64,000 nt of DNA, from positions 1 through 64,000 of the forward strand of contig CADBQY010000078.1 of NCBI GenBank assembly GCA_902796885.1, read 5' to 3'. This document shows positions 51,113 through 60,230 of the stretch, one piece after another. A program made the position numbers and the translations under genes. This DNA comes from an uncultured Planctomycetota bacterium (GTDB lineage: Bacteria; Planctomycetota; Planctomycetia; Pirellulales; Thermoguttaceae). Below the pieces are notes generated by a model. That model was not told where the DNA came from, did no database searches, and saw nothing but the letters and a program-made list of their open reading frames with translations. Numbering within the stretch: the stretch's first letter is position 1; each line of letters starts with the position of its first letter.

Positions 51113-52165
51113 ATGGGGTTTCTGTTTCACAAAGGGCTGGCTCTGGCGGGGTGCCGCGATAATCCGCAGCGGCGCCGGAAGCTCTTTGAGCATTTCGGGG
51201 GGGGTGACGACCTGCGCCGTCTTTGTACCGAAATGGACGCGGCGGCCGATATGTCGGAATTAAACGCGGCCGACCCGTTCGACACCTCGTTCCCCGATCC
51301 GAATCTTATCGCCGGTTATTTCGACGAGCCTTCGGCGCGGAGCGATTATCAGCGCCGTTACGAAGAGGCGTGTCAGGATTCGAAACAGCTTTTAAACGAG
51401 GCGGCGTCGACGGCGCAGATTTTGCGCCTTTTTGAGGAAGAACCGACCAGCGCGCCGAAATCATGTCGGCAGCGCGCCTATCAGGTCGGGGAATCGGTTC
51501 GGGAAAAAACGGCGCCTCCGTCTCGAAAACCGGGGATGTTCTCGTCGATCTTCCGATCGCGACGCGGATTCCGGACGGGGGACGAAAGTGCTTCCGACGA
51601 GCTGTCGCGGTTCGAAGCGTCTCGCGCCGCCGCGTCCGCCGCGCGGCCGAAAGAGACGCCGCGTCCGGCAGAAACCGCCGCGCCGCCGGAGCCCGCTTCC
51701 GCGCAAACCGAGCCGGACGAAAAGAGACGCGGAATTTTTCTGCCGTTTATCTGCGCCGCGATCGCCGCCGCGCTTCTGTTTCACTTCTATCCGGTTCTTC
51801 ATCCGACGCCGACCCGCCGCACGCCGCAAACGATGGAAAACGGTTTTCCTCCCGCGGAAAACGTTTTCGTTCCTTCGGAAAACGAACTTCTTCCCGAGGC
51901 GGCCGAATCGGACGCCGATCCGGGCGCCGTCGGGCCGAGCGAGTTTGAAGAGGCGCCGATGTACGACAAGATCGCCACCCCGCCGCAACCGGGGTTTGAA
52001 CCGGCCGAGTCTTATTTCCCGTCGGAGGAGGCGTTTGCCTGGCGCGATCTTTCGCTCCTGTCCGATCCGGAAAAGGCCGAAATGAACGGCGCGCGCCCGG
52101 CGTTGCGTCCGATGCGACGCGGGATGAAGACGGACGTGGTGACCGCGATCCCCGTCGGTGAGTAA
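51113..52165 (+). CDS. Hypothetical single-pass membrane protein
   Basis: About 350 aa from ATG 51113 (GGAAAG upstream); the frame is open from 50951. Not recognised. The cytoplasmic N-terminal half begins MGFLFHKGLALAGCRDNPQRRRKLFEHF, then a charged region with QRRYEEACQDSKQLLNEAAS. An Ala/Pro/Glu-rich linker leads to one membrane helix (IFLPFICAAIAAALLFHFYPVL, ~residues 213-234), and a Pro/Glu-rich tail follows outside. The layout (N-terminal folded region, linker, helix, acidic tail) recalls planctomycetal anti-sigma-like or regulatory membrane proteins, without a motif to prove it. Confidence 0.65.
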   Translation: MGFLFHKGLALAGCRDNPQRRRKLFEHFGGGDDLRRLCTEMDAAADMSELNAADPFDTSFPDPNLIAGYFDEPSARSDYQRRYEEACQDSKQLLNEAASTAQILRLFEEEPTSAPKSCRQRAYQVGESVREKTAPPSRKPGMFSSIFRSRRGFRTGDESASDELSRFEASRAAASAARPKETPRPAETAAPPEPASAQTEPDEKRRGIFLPFICAAIAAALLFHFYPVLHPTPTRRTPQTMENGFPPAENVFVPSENELLPEAAESDADPGAVGPSEFEEAPMYDKIATPPQPGFEPAESYFPSEEAFAWRDLSLLSDPEKAEMNGARPALRPMRRGMKTDVVTAIPVGE

Positions 52166-52191
52166 CGCGACTTTTCGCTTACGGTTTTTCT

Positions 52192-53901
52192 TTAGCGACT
52201 TTGAACGCCGAGTCTCTTCGCGGCGATTTCGGAGAGTTTTTCACGATTGATCTTCGCGTTGTGCCGCACGTCGACCGGCAGCGGCGCCAGAATGAGAAAA
52301 TGTTCGATCCGCTCGGTGACCGGCGACGCCGCCGCCATGGCGCGGACCGAGTCGAGAAGCGCTTTTTTTTCGGTTTCGGTGCGGGGATATTTTTCCGGTT
52401 TCGGTTCCAGGAAGATAACCGGCACTCGACATCCCGCCTCGGCGGCGGGAACGCCCGCCAAAGCCGTGCGAGCCAGGTCGGGGTGCCGGTTCAGGATCGT
52501 TTCGCACGGCACGGAAAAAAGAGGGCCTTCGGGCGTTTCGACCCGGTGCGCCTTCCGGCCGCAGAACCAGAACCTGTTTTTGTCGTCGAGCCAGCCGACG
52601 TCGCCGATCCGATGCCAGACGCGGCCTTGCGCGTCCCGGATTTTGGCGTAACGGTTCGCCTCGACTCGCGTGACGTATTCGCGCGTAACTTGCGGTCCGG
52701 TCAGAGCCAGTTCGCCGATTTCGCCCGGAGGAAGCGGAGCGACCGATTCCATCGCGTCGATCGGCTCGTCGGTGATCGGAATGACCCGCCAGTCGATCTG
52801 TCCGAACGGCCGGCCGACGCAGGTGCCTTTTCCCTGCAGCGAAAGAGGGGCGGTTTCGGCGAGGATTTCGCGCGCGCCGATCGACGCGGCGGGAAGCGAT
52901 TCGGTCGCGCCGTACGGCGTAAAGACGTCTCCTTCCGGATGGAGAATTTTCAGAAAATCGGGGAGAAGGTCGGCGGGGAACGGCGCGCCCGCCGAAATGG
53001 CGCGGCGCAGCGTGGGAATTGCTGTTCCCGTCTCGCGGCAGTGGCGAACCACGCGCCGCCAGACCGCCGGAGAGGCGAACGACTGGGTGATCCGCCATTG
53101 ATTCGCCACTTCGACGAACGCCGCAGGGTCGACCGTGCCGGGATGCGTGGTGTCCATGTCGGGAATGACGGTGAGCGATCCCATCGCCGCGTTAAAGAGT
53201 CCGAAGAAGGGGAACGCCGCCAGATCGACGGTTCCCGGCTCGATGTTATACATCTTTCGGATCTCTTCGACCTGGGTGTTGATCACGCGGTGTGTGTAGA
53301 GAACCCCTTTCGCCGGGCCGGTCGAGCCGCTCGTGAAGACGATCGCCGCCGGGTCGTCGGGGGCGACCGCCGCGCACGTCGGCGCGCTTCCCTGGAATCG
53401 TTTGAGAAGTTTGTTCAGCGTCAGGCGTCGGGGAAAGAAGGTCTCGCCGACGGTCAGGTTCAGTTTGGCGCGGGGGAACGAGCGGCGCATCAAGGCGCGG
53501 GCGGTCTGTACCGCGGGGATTGCGGCGAACCCGTCCGGTTCGACGGCGCGCAGACAGCCGACCACCTGTTTCATTCCTCCGCCCGGATCGATCAGAACCA
53601 GCGTCGCGCCCGCTTTAAAAAGGGCGTAGACGAGCGTGATGAAGTCGATCCCGTGCCGAACCATCAGGACGATTTTCATCCCCGGCGTCAGGCCCGCGGC
53701 GCGGAGTCCCGCGGCGGCGGCGGAGCTTCGCCGATCGAGTTCGGCGAAGGTGATCGTTTCGAAAAGGCGGTTTCCCCGCCGGTCGCGGAGGGTTTTCTTC
53801 CCGCGTTTCACCGGCTGGGCGACGGCGATCGCGTCGGGGTACTTCTCGGCGATTCGGGTCAGACAGGACCCGGCGTTATTCGAAGGGTTCTTTTCGTCCA
53901 T
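52192..53901 (-). CDS. OleC-like fatty-acyl AMP-dependent synthetase
   Basis: 569 aa ANL-superfamily ligase. AMP-binding motif FTSGSTGPAKGVLYTHR, TPYGATES (A5) and GRKAH near the hinge are present. LMVRHGIDFITLVYALFKAG with LIDPGGGMKQ and the C-terminal VDVRHNAKINREKL match the OleC beta-lactone synthetase and related fatty-acid CoA ligase group. No oleA, oleB or oleD lies nearby. The partners may be elsewhere, or it may act as an acyl-CoA ligase. Last gene of an operon with a BASS transporter (3-bp gap) and an amidohydrolase. Confidence 0.8.
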   Translation of the reverse strand: MDEKNPSNNAGSCLTRIAEKYPDAIAVAQPVKRGKKTLRDRRGNRLFETITFAELDRRSSAAAAGLRAAGLTPGMKIVLMVRHGIDFITLVYALFKAGATLVLIDPGGGMKQVVGCLRAVEPDGFAAIPAVQTARALMRRSFPRAKLNLTVGETFFPRRLTLNKLLKRFQGSAPTCAAVAPDDPAAIVFTSGSTGPAKGVLYTHRVINTQVEEIRKMYNIEPGTVDLAAFPFFGLFNAAMGSLTVIPDMDTTHPGTVDPAAFVEVANQWRITQSFASPAVWRRVVRHCRETGTAIPTLRRAISAGAPFPADLLPDFLKILHPEGDVFTPYGATESLPAASIGAREILAETAPLSLQGKGTCVGRPFGQIDWRVIPITDEPIDAMESVAPLPPGEIGELALTGPQVTREYVTRVEANRYAKIRDAQGRVWHRIGDVGWLDDKNRFWFCGRKAHRVETPEGPLFSVPCETILNRHPDLARTALAGVPAAEAGCRVPVIFLEPKPEKYPRTETEKKALLDSVRAMAAASPVTERIEHFLILAPLPVDVRHNAKINREKLSEIAAKRLGVQSR

Positions 53902-53904
53902 GGG

Positions 53905-54918
53905 TCACGACGGTTGATCGCCGGACTCCGTGTTCTCTTGCGACGGAGAGACGGCGTTTTCGGTCCGTTTGGTTTTGAGGTAATCGGTAAAACGGAACGA
54001 TTGCGCGACGAGGATGCCGGTAAACATGCATCCGAACGTGTAGAGGGCGCAACAGAGAGCCGCTCCCGGCTTGTCTTCGAAATAGTTGCGGGCGATCGTC
54101 GCGCCCAGTCCGGCGTTCTGCATTCCGATTTCCAGAAGGAGGGCCCGGCACATCCGGGAGTCGAGCCCGATCGCTTTGCCGCCGAGCATTCCCGCGGAAT
54201 AACCGCCAAGGTTCAGGAAAACGAGCGGCGGAATCAGGAAAAGGATGTTCGAGCCAAACCCGCCGCGATTGACAGCCACGACAGCCGAAATGATCCAAAT
54301 GATCACGATGTTCCCCACCACTTCGCCGATCGCCTGAGCGCACTTGTTCCAGAACGCGAAAATCCGCGAGAGGGTGAACCCGACGACGACCGGCATGACG
54401 ACGGTCAAGAGAAGATCGAGCATCATCGGAGCCACTTCGGGCGCGACGTCGGCGCCCAGAAGGAGTCGGAGCAGAAGCGGGATCGTGAACGGGGAAAAGA
54501 GGGTCGCCGACGTGGTCAGCCCCACCGAGTAACTGGTGTTTCCCCCCGCCAGCATGGTGAGCAGGTTGCTGGCCATCGCGCCCGGCACCGCGCCGGCCAG
54601 GATCAAACCCGTGTAATACGGGTCTTCGATATGAAAAATCCTGGCCGCGGCGAACGCCAAAAGGGGCATCGCGGTGAACTGAATCGCGGTGCCGGCGATG
54701 ATCAGGTGCCAGCGTTTGGCGACCATCTTGACCTCGTCCAGCGGCAGGAGCGATCCGATCACCAGCATCGCCAGAGAGATCAGGATTTTCATTTCGTCGC
54801 CGTTCAGATCGAACGGATCGGGAAAACGGTCGATCCCGGGAATACGGGGCCAGAAGAAGGAAAGGATGCAGGTCAGCGTCAGCCAGACCAACAGGTACTT
54901 CGTTAAAATTTTACGCAT
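53905..54918 (-). CDS. BASS-family (bile acid:Na+ symporter-like) transporter
   Basis: 337 aa, nine to ten predicted membrane helices. Characteristic features are GAVPGAMASNLLTMLAGGNTSYSVGLTTSATLFSP and LEIGMQNAGLGATIA, the two crossed-helix regions that hold the sodium sites in BASS proteins. Substrates in the family include bile acids, pantoate and 2-keto acids; here it is unknown. The C-terminal tail is hydrophilic. It lies between an amidohydrolase gene (27-bp gap) and an OleC-like gene. Confidence 0.88.
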   Translation of the reverse strand: MRKILTKYLLVWLTLTCILSFFWPRIPGIDRFPDPFDLNGDEMKILISLAMLVIGSLLPLDEVKMVAKRWHLIIAGTAIQFTAMPLLAFAAARIFHIEDPYYTGLILAGAVPGAMASNLLTMLAGGNTSYSVGLTTSATLFSPFTIPLLLRLLLGADVAPEVAPMMLDLLLTVVMPVVVGFTLSRIFAFWNKCAQAIGEVVGNIVIIWIISAVVAVNRGGFGSNILFLIPPLVFLNLGGYSAGMLGGKAIGLDSRMCRALLLEIGMQNAGLGATIARNYFEDKPGAALCCALYTFGCMFTGILVAQSFRFTDYLKTKRTENAVSPSQENTESGDQPS

Positions 54919-54945
54919 GGTTTGATCTTTTCCGTAACCTAAAAT

Positions 54946-56754
54946 CTAACGTTGCCAGACCGGTTTGCCGTCGAGCCAGGTTTCGAGGACCGCGGTCTGT
55001 GCGATTGACTCGGCCGGGCAGGCTAAAATGTCGCGGTCGAGAAGAATGAAATCGGCGTATTTTCCCGGCTCGAGACTTCCGAGGACGTTTTCGCGGTTCA
55101 GGAGCCAGGCGTTCCAATTTGTATAGAAGCGTATCGTCTCTTCGCGCGTGACCCGTTGTTCGGGATGGATCGCTTCGTCGGTCCATCGGGCGCGGCGGGT
55201 CAGCATCGTTTCGATCGCCAGGAAGGGGGAGTAAAGATTCGAGGAACGTTCCGGTTCCATTTTGAGCATGTGGTCGCTTCCCCCGCCGATGCGGACGCCC
55301 GCGTCGATCAGCGTGCGGTACGGTTGGAAGTGGGCGAGCCGATCCTGACCGAAATGGGCCAGGAGCGTGGCACCGTCCATAAAGAGCCAGGCCGGCTGCA
55401 TGTCGAGCGCGATCCCGGTTTCGGCGATTTTCGGGATCAGGTCAAACGGAACGAAGTTCGCGTGCGAGAGGCAGGGGCGGAACTCGGCGATCGGCCGCTC
55501 CTTGGCAACGGCGATATAGGCTTCGGCGAGCGTCTTGACGGCCTCGTCCCCCACGGCGTGGGCGGTCGGCTGAAGTCCGCGGTCGAAGACGGCGCGGACC
55601 AGATCGGCGGTCTTTTCGGCGTCGATGAAAAGGATTCCCCGGTATTTCGGATCGGTGATCCCGTAGACGGAGCTGATGCCGTACGGTTCGAGAAAACGTG
55701 CCGAACCGGTCAGCATACCGCCGTCCATGTAGAATTTGATCCCCTGGAGCCAGAATTCGTCGCTTGTGCGGGAGAGCCCCCGGGCGACGATTTCGTCGAG
55801 CCGCGCGTTGATCCCTTCGATCGGGAGTCCCTGATCGAGGTTCATCATGACCGGGCATCGGCAGGTGAGGCTCCCCGTTCCGAGCAGACCTGTATAAAGC
55901 GACTTCCAGAGTTCGATATCGCCGTCGTATTCGTCGCGGGGCGAAACGGTCGTGAACCCGACCGAGTTGTAGCAGGCAAGCTGCCGAGCGAGCCGGGCTT
56001 TGCGGTCGGCGGGCGCGGCGATTTTCAGGGAAGGGGAAACAAACGGTTCTTTTTCCGGCGGAACGGAACCGTTTTTTTGGTATTCCGCAGTAGCTTCGGT
56101 GATCAGAACCGACATGGCGGGGACTTTTCGAAGAAGGCCGGTTGGCGTGCCGTCCGGCGCGGTTTCGACGCGGCCGACGTCGATTCTCGGTATGCCGCCG
56201 AGGAATCCGAGCCGTTTCAGCGCCGCAGTGTTCAGCACCATATCGGGCCCGGTATTGAAGTAGATCGGATGGGCTTGCGAGACGGCGTCCAGTTCGACGC
56301 GGGTCGGATACCGCCTGTCGCGCAGGCGGGTGACGAACATGTAGTCGATTCCGATCCAGTCCCCTTCGGGAACTTCGGCGGCGCGCTTTCGGAAGAAAGC
56401 CAACAGGTCGCCGATCGTTTCGATTTCGGGGACGGAGTGGTCGAACTCGTAGTCGGCCGCCATGATGGGGTGCAGGTGCGAGTCGATCAGGCCGGGCAGT
56501 ACCGTTTTTCCCTCCAAGTCAACGACGCGGGCGCTTTTTCCCGCCGCGGCGGAAACGGCGTCGGCCGCGCCGACCGCCAGGATTCGGTTGCCGCGGATCG
56601 CCATCGCCGGAGCGACCGTGAAGGCGGGATCGGACGTGATGATTTTGCCGCCGGTCAACAGGAGCGTTTCGTCGGAATCGTCGCCGGCCCACGCCGCCGC
56701 GCCGGCGGCGGCAAATCCCAGAGAAGCCGCTTTTAAGAATTCACGTCGTTTCAT
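54946..56754 (-). CDS. Tat-exported YtcJ-like amidohydrolase
   Basis: 602 aa. Tat signal MKRREFLKAASLGFAAAGAAAWA. The amidohydrolase start TVLPGLIDSHLHP holds the HxH metal ligands. Later ligands are likely in QPTAHAVGDEAVKT and HANFVPFD, and the catalytic Asp in GGGSDHML. The C-terminal NVLGSLEPGKYADFILLDRDIL strand is typical of Amidohydro_3/YtcJ proteins. It probably hydrolyses an amide or cyclic amide in the periplasm, with the product taken up by the adjacent BASS transporter (inference from the operon). Confidence 0.85.
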   Translation of the reverse strand: MKRREFLKAASLGFAAAGAAAWAGDDSDETLLLTGGKIITSDPAFTVAPAMAIRGNRILAVGAADAVSAAAGKSARVVDLEGKTVLPGLIDSHLHPIMAADYEFDHSVPEIETIGDLLAFFRKRAAEVPEGDWIGIDYMFVTRLRDRRYPTRVELDAVSQAHPIYFNTGPDMVLNTAALKRLGFLGGIPRIDVGRVETAPDGTPTGLLRKVPAMSVLITEATAEYQKNGSVPPEKEPFVSPSLKIAAPADRKARLARQLACYNSVGFTTVSPRDEYDGDIELWKSLYTGLLGTGSLTCRCPVMMNLDQGLPIEGINARLDEIVARGLSRTSDEFWLQGIKFYMDGGMLTGSARFLEPYGISSVYGITDPKYRGILFIDAEKTADLVRAVFDRGLQPTAHAVGDEAVKTLAEAYIAVAKERPIAEFRPCLSHANFVPFDLIPKIAETGIALDMQPAWLFMDGATLLAHFGQDRLAHFQPYRTLIDAGVRIGGGSDHMLKMEPERSSNLYSPFLAIETMLTRRARWTDEAIHPEQRVTREETIRFYTNWNAWLLNRENVLGSLEPGKYADFILLDRDILACPAESIAQTAVLETWLDGKPVWQR

Positions 56755-56792
56755 TCCATAAGTTTACTTCCAAAACGCTAAAAAGGAACCCC

Positions 56793-56821
56793 TTGAAATT
56801 CCGCGGATTCCGATTTATAAG
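56793..56821 (+). promoter_or_regulatory. Promoter of the first Tat/TIM-barrel paralogue
   Basis: -35 TTGAAA (56793-56798), 17-bp spacer, -10 TATAAG (56816-56821). The spacer ends in TCCGATT, identical to the second paralogue's promoter. Confidence 0.7.
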
Positions 56822-56886
56822 AAATGGGACGGGATAAAGCGGCCGACAGGCGCGGAACGAAGTTTACTCGAACAAGGGAGAAAACG

Positions 56887-57909
56887 ATGACAGAAAAAAT
56901 GACCAGACGAGGCTTTTTCAAAGGGACCGCGGCGCTCGGAGCCGCTCTTTCGACGGCGGGAATGGCGAAAGCCGAATCTGCCGCGCCGAAATCGTACAAG
57001 ACCGAACTTCATAAAGCTTTCATTTCTTTTCAGCCGAACGACGAGAGCTTTAAAGCTCACGCCGACGCCGGATTCGAAGGAGTCGAACTGACCAATCGCG
57101 GGCAGAGCGACGCGGAGGTTGAGGCGGATATCCGTCTGGCCGAAAAGTATGGGTTGCGGATTCATTCGATGATCGGAGGGGGCGCGGATTTCAACAGCGA
57201 GGATCCCGCCGTACGCGCCGCCGGACAGGAGAAGCTCCGCCGCGCGATTCAAGTGATCTCCCGTTACGGCGCCGACACTCTTCTGTTGGTTCCCGGCCGG
57301 ATCGGCGGTCAGACCGAACTTCCGGTTCCGAATCCCGGAGATCTGAAGATCTCGTTCGATCCGGCAACGCTCAAAATCACGAGCGTCGCCGACGGCGACA
57401 ATACTCCGTATCGGGCGTACATCGACGCGCACAACCGTTCGGCCGAACTCATCTTCGGCGAGGTGGAGAAGCTGATTCCCGTCGCCGCGTATTACGGTGT
57501 TCTTATCGCGATCGAAAACGTCTGGAACAATCTCTGGCTGCAGCCGGAGATATTCGCCGCTTACATCGAGAAGTTCGACGATCTGTGGGTCAAAGCCTAT
57601 TACGACATGGGGAACCACGCCAAATACGCGCCGACGAGCCGATGGCTGCGCGTCTTAGGGAAACGGCGTCTGGCGAAACTCCACTTGAAAGATTTCGCGA
57701 TTCAGGAAGGGGTCCCGAACACGATGGGAGAAGGTTTCTGCCCGCTGGGAACCGGTACGATCGACTGGTTCGACGTGCGCGATACGATCGAGGAGGTCGG
57801 CTATAACGGCTGGGTCTCGTACGAGGAGGAGTGCCAGACCGATTATACTCCCGCCGATTACGGCAGGATGATGGACCGCTGGTTCGCCGGTCAGCCGATA
57901 CTCGGCTGA
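56887..57909 (+). CDS. Tat-exported sugar-phosphate isomerase/AP-endonuclease-type TIM barrel, paralogue 1
   Basis: 340 aa. Tat signal MTRRGFFKGTAALGAALSTAG. The TIM barrel has HADAGFEGVELTN (first strand), GADTLLLVPGRIG, AIENVWNNLWLQPE (metal-ligand Glu), YYDMGNHAKYAP (Asp and His ligands), KLHLKDF (His/Asp) and GWVSYEEE (final Glu). This is the xylose-isomerase-like metal site found in sugar epimerases and isomerases. It probably acts on a sugar in the periplasm. It is ~65% identical by eye to the next gene. Start ATG 56887; an upstream in-frame ATG overlaps the promoter. Confidence 0.88.
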   Translation: MTEKMTRRGFFKGTAALGAALSTAGMAKAESAAPKSYKTELHKAFISFQPNDESFKAHADAGFEGVELTNRGQSDAEVEADIRLAEKYGLRIHSMIGGGADFNSEDPAVRAAGQEKLRRAIQVISRYGADTLLLVPGRIGGQTELPVPNPGDLKISFDPATLKITSVADGDNTPYRAYIDAHNRSAELIFGEVEKLIPVAAYYGVLIAIENVWNNLWLQPEIFAAYIEKFDDLWVKAYYDMGNHAKYAPTSRWLRVLGKRRLAKLHLKDFAIQEGVPNTMGEGFCPLGTGTIDWFDVRDTIEEVGYNGWVSYEEECQTDYTPADYGRMMDRWFAGQPILG

Positions 57910-58061
57910 TTTCCGGAAAGGGACGGGGCGTGCCGACCGCGCGTCCCGCCTCTCTTATGCTTTTTATCTTTTTCGTTTTCCCGCGTCTTTCCTCTGAGAT
58001 TATTCGGATAATCCCAACCTCTTTTCCAAGTTTATCTGTAAAATTAGGTAAAAGAAACTAC

Positions 58062-58090
58062 TTGAATTCGTCCGGAGTCCGATTTATAAA
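58062..58090 (+). promoter_or_regulatory. Promoter of the second Tat/TIM-barrel paralogue
   Basis: -35 TTGAAT (58062-58067), 17-bp spacer ending TCCGATT, -10 TATAAA (58085-58090). It matches the first paralogue's promoter through the following GCGGCC. The leader here is ~190 nt instead of ~60. The rest of the 57910-58283 interval shows no gene. Confidence 0.7.
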
Positions 58091-58283
58091 ATAGGGGGGC
58101 GGGTGAAAGCGGCCCGCGTTTTATCCATCTCTCTTAACAGAAGGCCTTGCCGATCGTTCGGCGGACTTGATCAGGAGTTTGGCGTATCATGGGGCGGAGG
58201 CGTTTGAATCCGGCGGAAAAGCGCCGACACAAAACAGAGAGCGTGGGAGTCAGAGAATCCTACAAGATTGAGGAGCAGATCCG

Positions 58284-59315
58284 ATGATGAATTTAACATT
58301 GACCCGACGCGGGTTCTTGGGCGCGACGGCGGCGATGGGCGCCGCTTTTACGACGATGGGTGCCGGCGCGCTCAGCGCCGCGCCCGCCGCGAAGAAATTT
58401 AAGACCGAGCTGCATAAAGCGTTTATCTGCGACAAACCGACCGAAGAGAACGTGAAAGCGCACGCCGAGGCCGGGTTCGAGGGGTTCGAGGTCACCAATT
58501 GGGGAATGTCCGACGACGAAATCAAGGCGAGTAAAAAACTGGCCGACGACTACGGACTTCGTATTCATTCGGTTATGCGCGGCGGCTGGGATCTGCCGTT
58601 CAACGGGGGAGACGACGCCTATCGGGAAGTCTGTAAGGAATCGGTTCGAAAATCGCTCCGTGCCGCGTCCCTTTTGGGTGCCGACACCATCCTTCTGGTT
58701 CCCGCCCGGATCGGCGCGCTCGACGGAACGGCGTATCCGATCCCGAATCCCGGCGACCTGAAGATCGAATTCAATCCCGACACCCTCGAAATCACCAAAG
58801 TCGTGGACGGGGACAGCGCCCCGTATCAGGCGTACATCGACGATCACAACCGCACTTCGGCGATCGTGACCAAAACGGTGGAAGAACTGATCCCCGCCGC
58901 CGCTTATTACGGCGTGATCATCGCGATCGAAAACGTCTGGAACAACCTCTGGCTCCAGCCCGAAATCTACGCCGCCTACGTTCGCCGGTTCGACGACCTG
59001 TGGGTCAAGGCTTATTACGATATGGGGAACCACGCCAAATACGCGCCGACGAGCGAATGGCTCCGCGCGCTGGGGAAAGACGTGATCGCGAAGCTCCACC
59101 TGAAAGACTTCGCGATCGAAGAGGGGAACCCGAACACGATGTTCGACGGGTTCTGCGGATTCGGAACCGGTACGATCGACTGGGCCGACGTGCGGAATAC
59201 CATCGAGGAGATCGGCTACAACGGCTGGGTTTCCTACGAGGAGAACGCTTATTCTCCCGAAGGGTATGGCAAGCGAATGGATCAGTGGATCAACGGCCAG
59301 CCGATCACCGGCTGA
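58284..59315 (+). CDS. Tat-exported TIM-barrel isomerase-like protein, paralogue 2
   Basis: 343 aa. Tat signal LTRRGFLGATAAMGAAFTTMG. It keeps every metal-site segment of paralogue 1: AIENVWNNLWLQPE, YYDMGNHAKYAPTSEW, KLHLKDFAIEEG and GWVSYEEN. The two differ mostly in the barrel's substrate side (for example MRGGWDLPFNGG versus MIGGGADFNSED), suggesting related but distinct sugar substrates. Tandem duplication including the promoter is evident. GAGGAG precedes ATG 58284. Confidence 0.88.
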   Translation: MMNLTLTRRGFLGATAAMGAAFTTMGAGALSAAPAAKKFKTELHKAFICDKPTEENVKAHAEAGFEGFEVTNWGMSDDEIKASKKLADDYGLRIHSVMRGGWDLPFNGGDDAYREVCKESVRKSLRAASLLGADTILLVPARIGALDGTAYPIPNPGDLKIEFNPDTLEITKVVDGDSAPYQAYIDDHNRTSAIVTKTVEELIPAAAYYGVIIAIENVWNNLWLQPEIYAAYVRRFDDLWVKAYYDMGNHAKYAPTSEWLRALGKDVIAKLHLKDFAIEEGNPNTMFDGFCGFGTGTIDWADVRNTIEEIGYNGWVSYEENAYSPEGYGKRMDQWINGQPITG

Positions 59316-59394
59316 TCGCGACGACGGAGGCGCGGTTTTGGCTTTCGCCGGGGCCGCGCGGAAATTTGACGAGTAGACGAAACGGAGAGTCGTA

Positions 59395-60192
59395 ATGTGT
59401 TGTTGCGGTTCTAAAAGTTCTGGAACAATCGGTGACATCGTTAAAGAGGTGATGATTATGTGTTGCAGTAAGAAATGTCTGGCGGAGTTCATCGGAACTT
59501 TCTGGCTTGTTTTGGGCGGCTGCGGAACGGCGGTTCTTGCCGGCGAAAAGGTCGGTTGGATCGGCGTCGCGCTCGCTTTCGGTCTGACCGTTCTGACGAT
59601 GGCGTACGCCATCGGTCCGATTTCGGGGTGCCATCTGAATCCCGCAGTTTCGGTCGGCTGCTTCACCGCCGGTCGGATGAAGTTCTGCGAGTGCGCCGCG
59701 TACATCATCGCGCAGATCGCCGGCGCCATCTTGGCGGCGTACGTCCTTTCGCTCATCGTGACCCACGGCGGGAGAGAGATCGGCGATTTCGCCGCGAACG
59801 GTTACGACGATCATTCTCCCGGCGGTTACGATAAGACCGCCGCGATCCTGGCCGAAGGGATCGGCACGTTCATTTTCCTCATCGTCATTCTCGGCGCGAC
59901 CGCGCGCAAGGCGTTCGCCGGTCTGGCCGGCGTGGCGATCGGTCTCTGCCTGACGCTGATTCATCTGCTCACGATTCCGGTGACGAACACGAGTGTCAAT
60001 CCCGCCCGTAGCATTTCGCAGGCGGTGTTCGTCAAAGGCTGGGCGATCGATCAGCTGGGACTTTTCATCATCGTTCCGATCTGCGGCGCGATCGTCGCCG
60101 GTATCGTCTGGCGCTTCTTCGAATGCGGCTGCTGCGACGATAAGGCCGAAGGCGGAGCGAAAGAAGAATGCTGCTGCAAGAAAGCCGAATGA
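59395..60192 (+). CDS. aqpZ: Aquaporin Z-like channel with Cys-rich termini
   Basis: 265 aa, six membrane helices. Both pore motifs are present: GCHLNPAVS and TSVNPARS. The region from AEFIGTFWLVLGGCG to IPVTNTSVNPARS closely follows AqpZ. Unusual features are cysteine clusters at both cytoplasmic ends: MCCCGSK and MCCSKKC at the N-terminus, and ECGCCDDKAEGGAKEECCCKK at the C-terminus. Two starts are plausible: ATG 59395 (GGAG upstream) and ATG 59458 (GAGG upstream, family-typical length). Both begin Met-Cys-Cys. Confidence 0.92.
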   Translation: MCCCGSKSSGTIGDIVKEVMIMCCSKKCLAEFIGTFWLVLGGCGTAVLAGEKVGWIGVALAFGLTVLTMAYAIGPISGCHLNPAVSVGCFTAGRMKFCECAAYIIAQIAGAILAAYVLSLIVTHGGREIGDFAANGYDDHSPGGYDKTAAILAEGIGTFIFLIVILGATARKAFAGLAGVAIGLCLTLIHLLTIPVTNTSVNPARSISQAVFVKGWAIDQLGLFIIVPICGAIVAGIVWRFFECGCCDDKAEGGAKEECCCKKAE

Positions 60193-60230
60193 GATAAAAT
60201 CCGCCTTTCCGGCGGAGCGTATTTTACAGG

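Noticed and set aside
44273-52165. A multi-gene defence island around the helicase
   Set aside because: Neighbours are tRNA-Pro, a pterin enzyme, tadA and epmA; no methylase, toxin, recombinase or other defence gene accompanies it.
52201-54906. 901-codon open frame on the plus strand
   Set aside because: Antisense to the OleC-like and BASS genes. The frame stays open because of GC-rich codon use; the translation is Arg/Asp/Gly-rich without domains.
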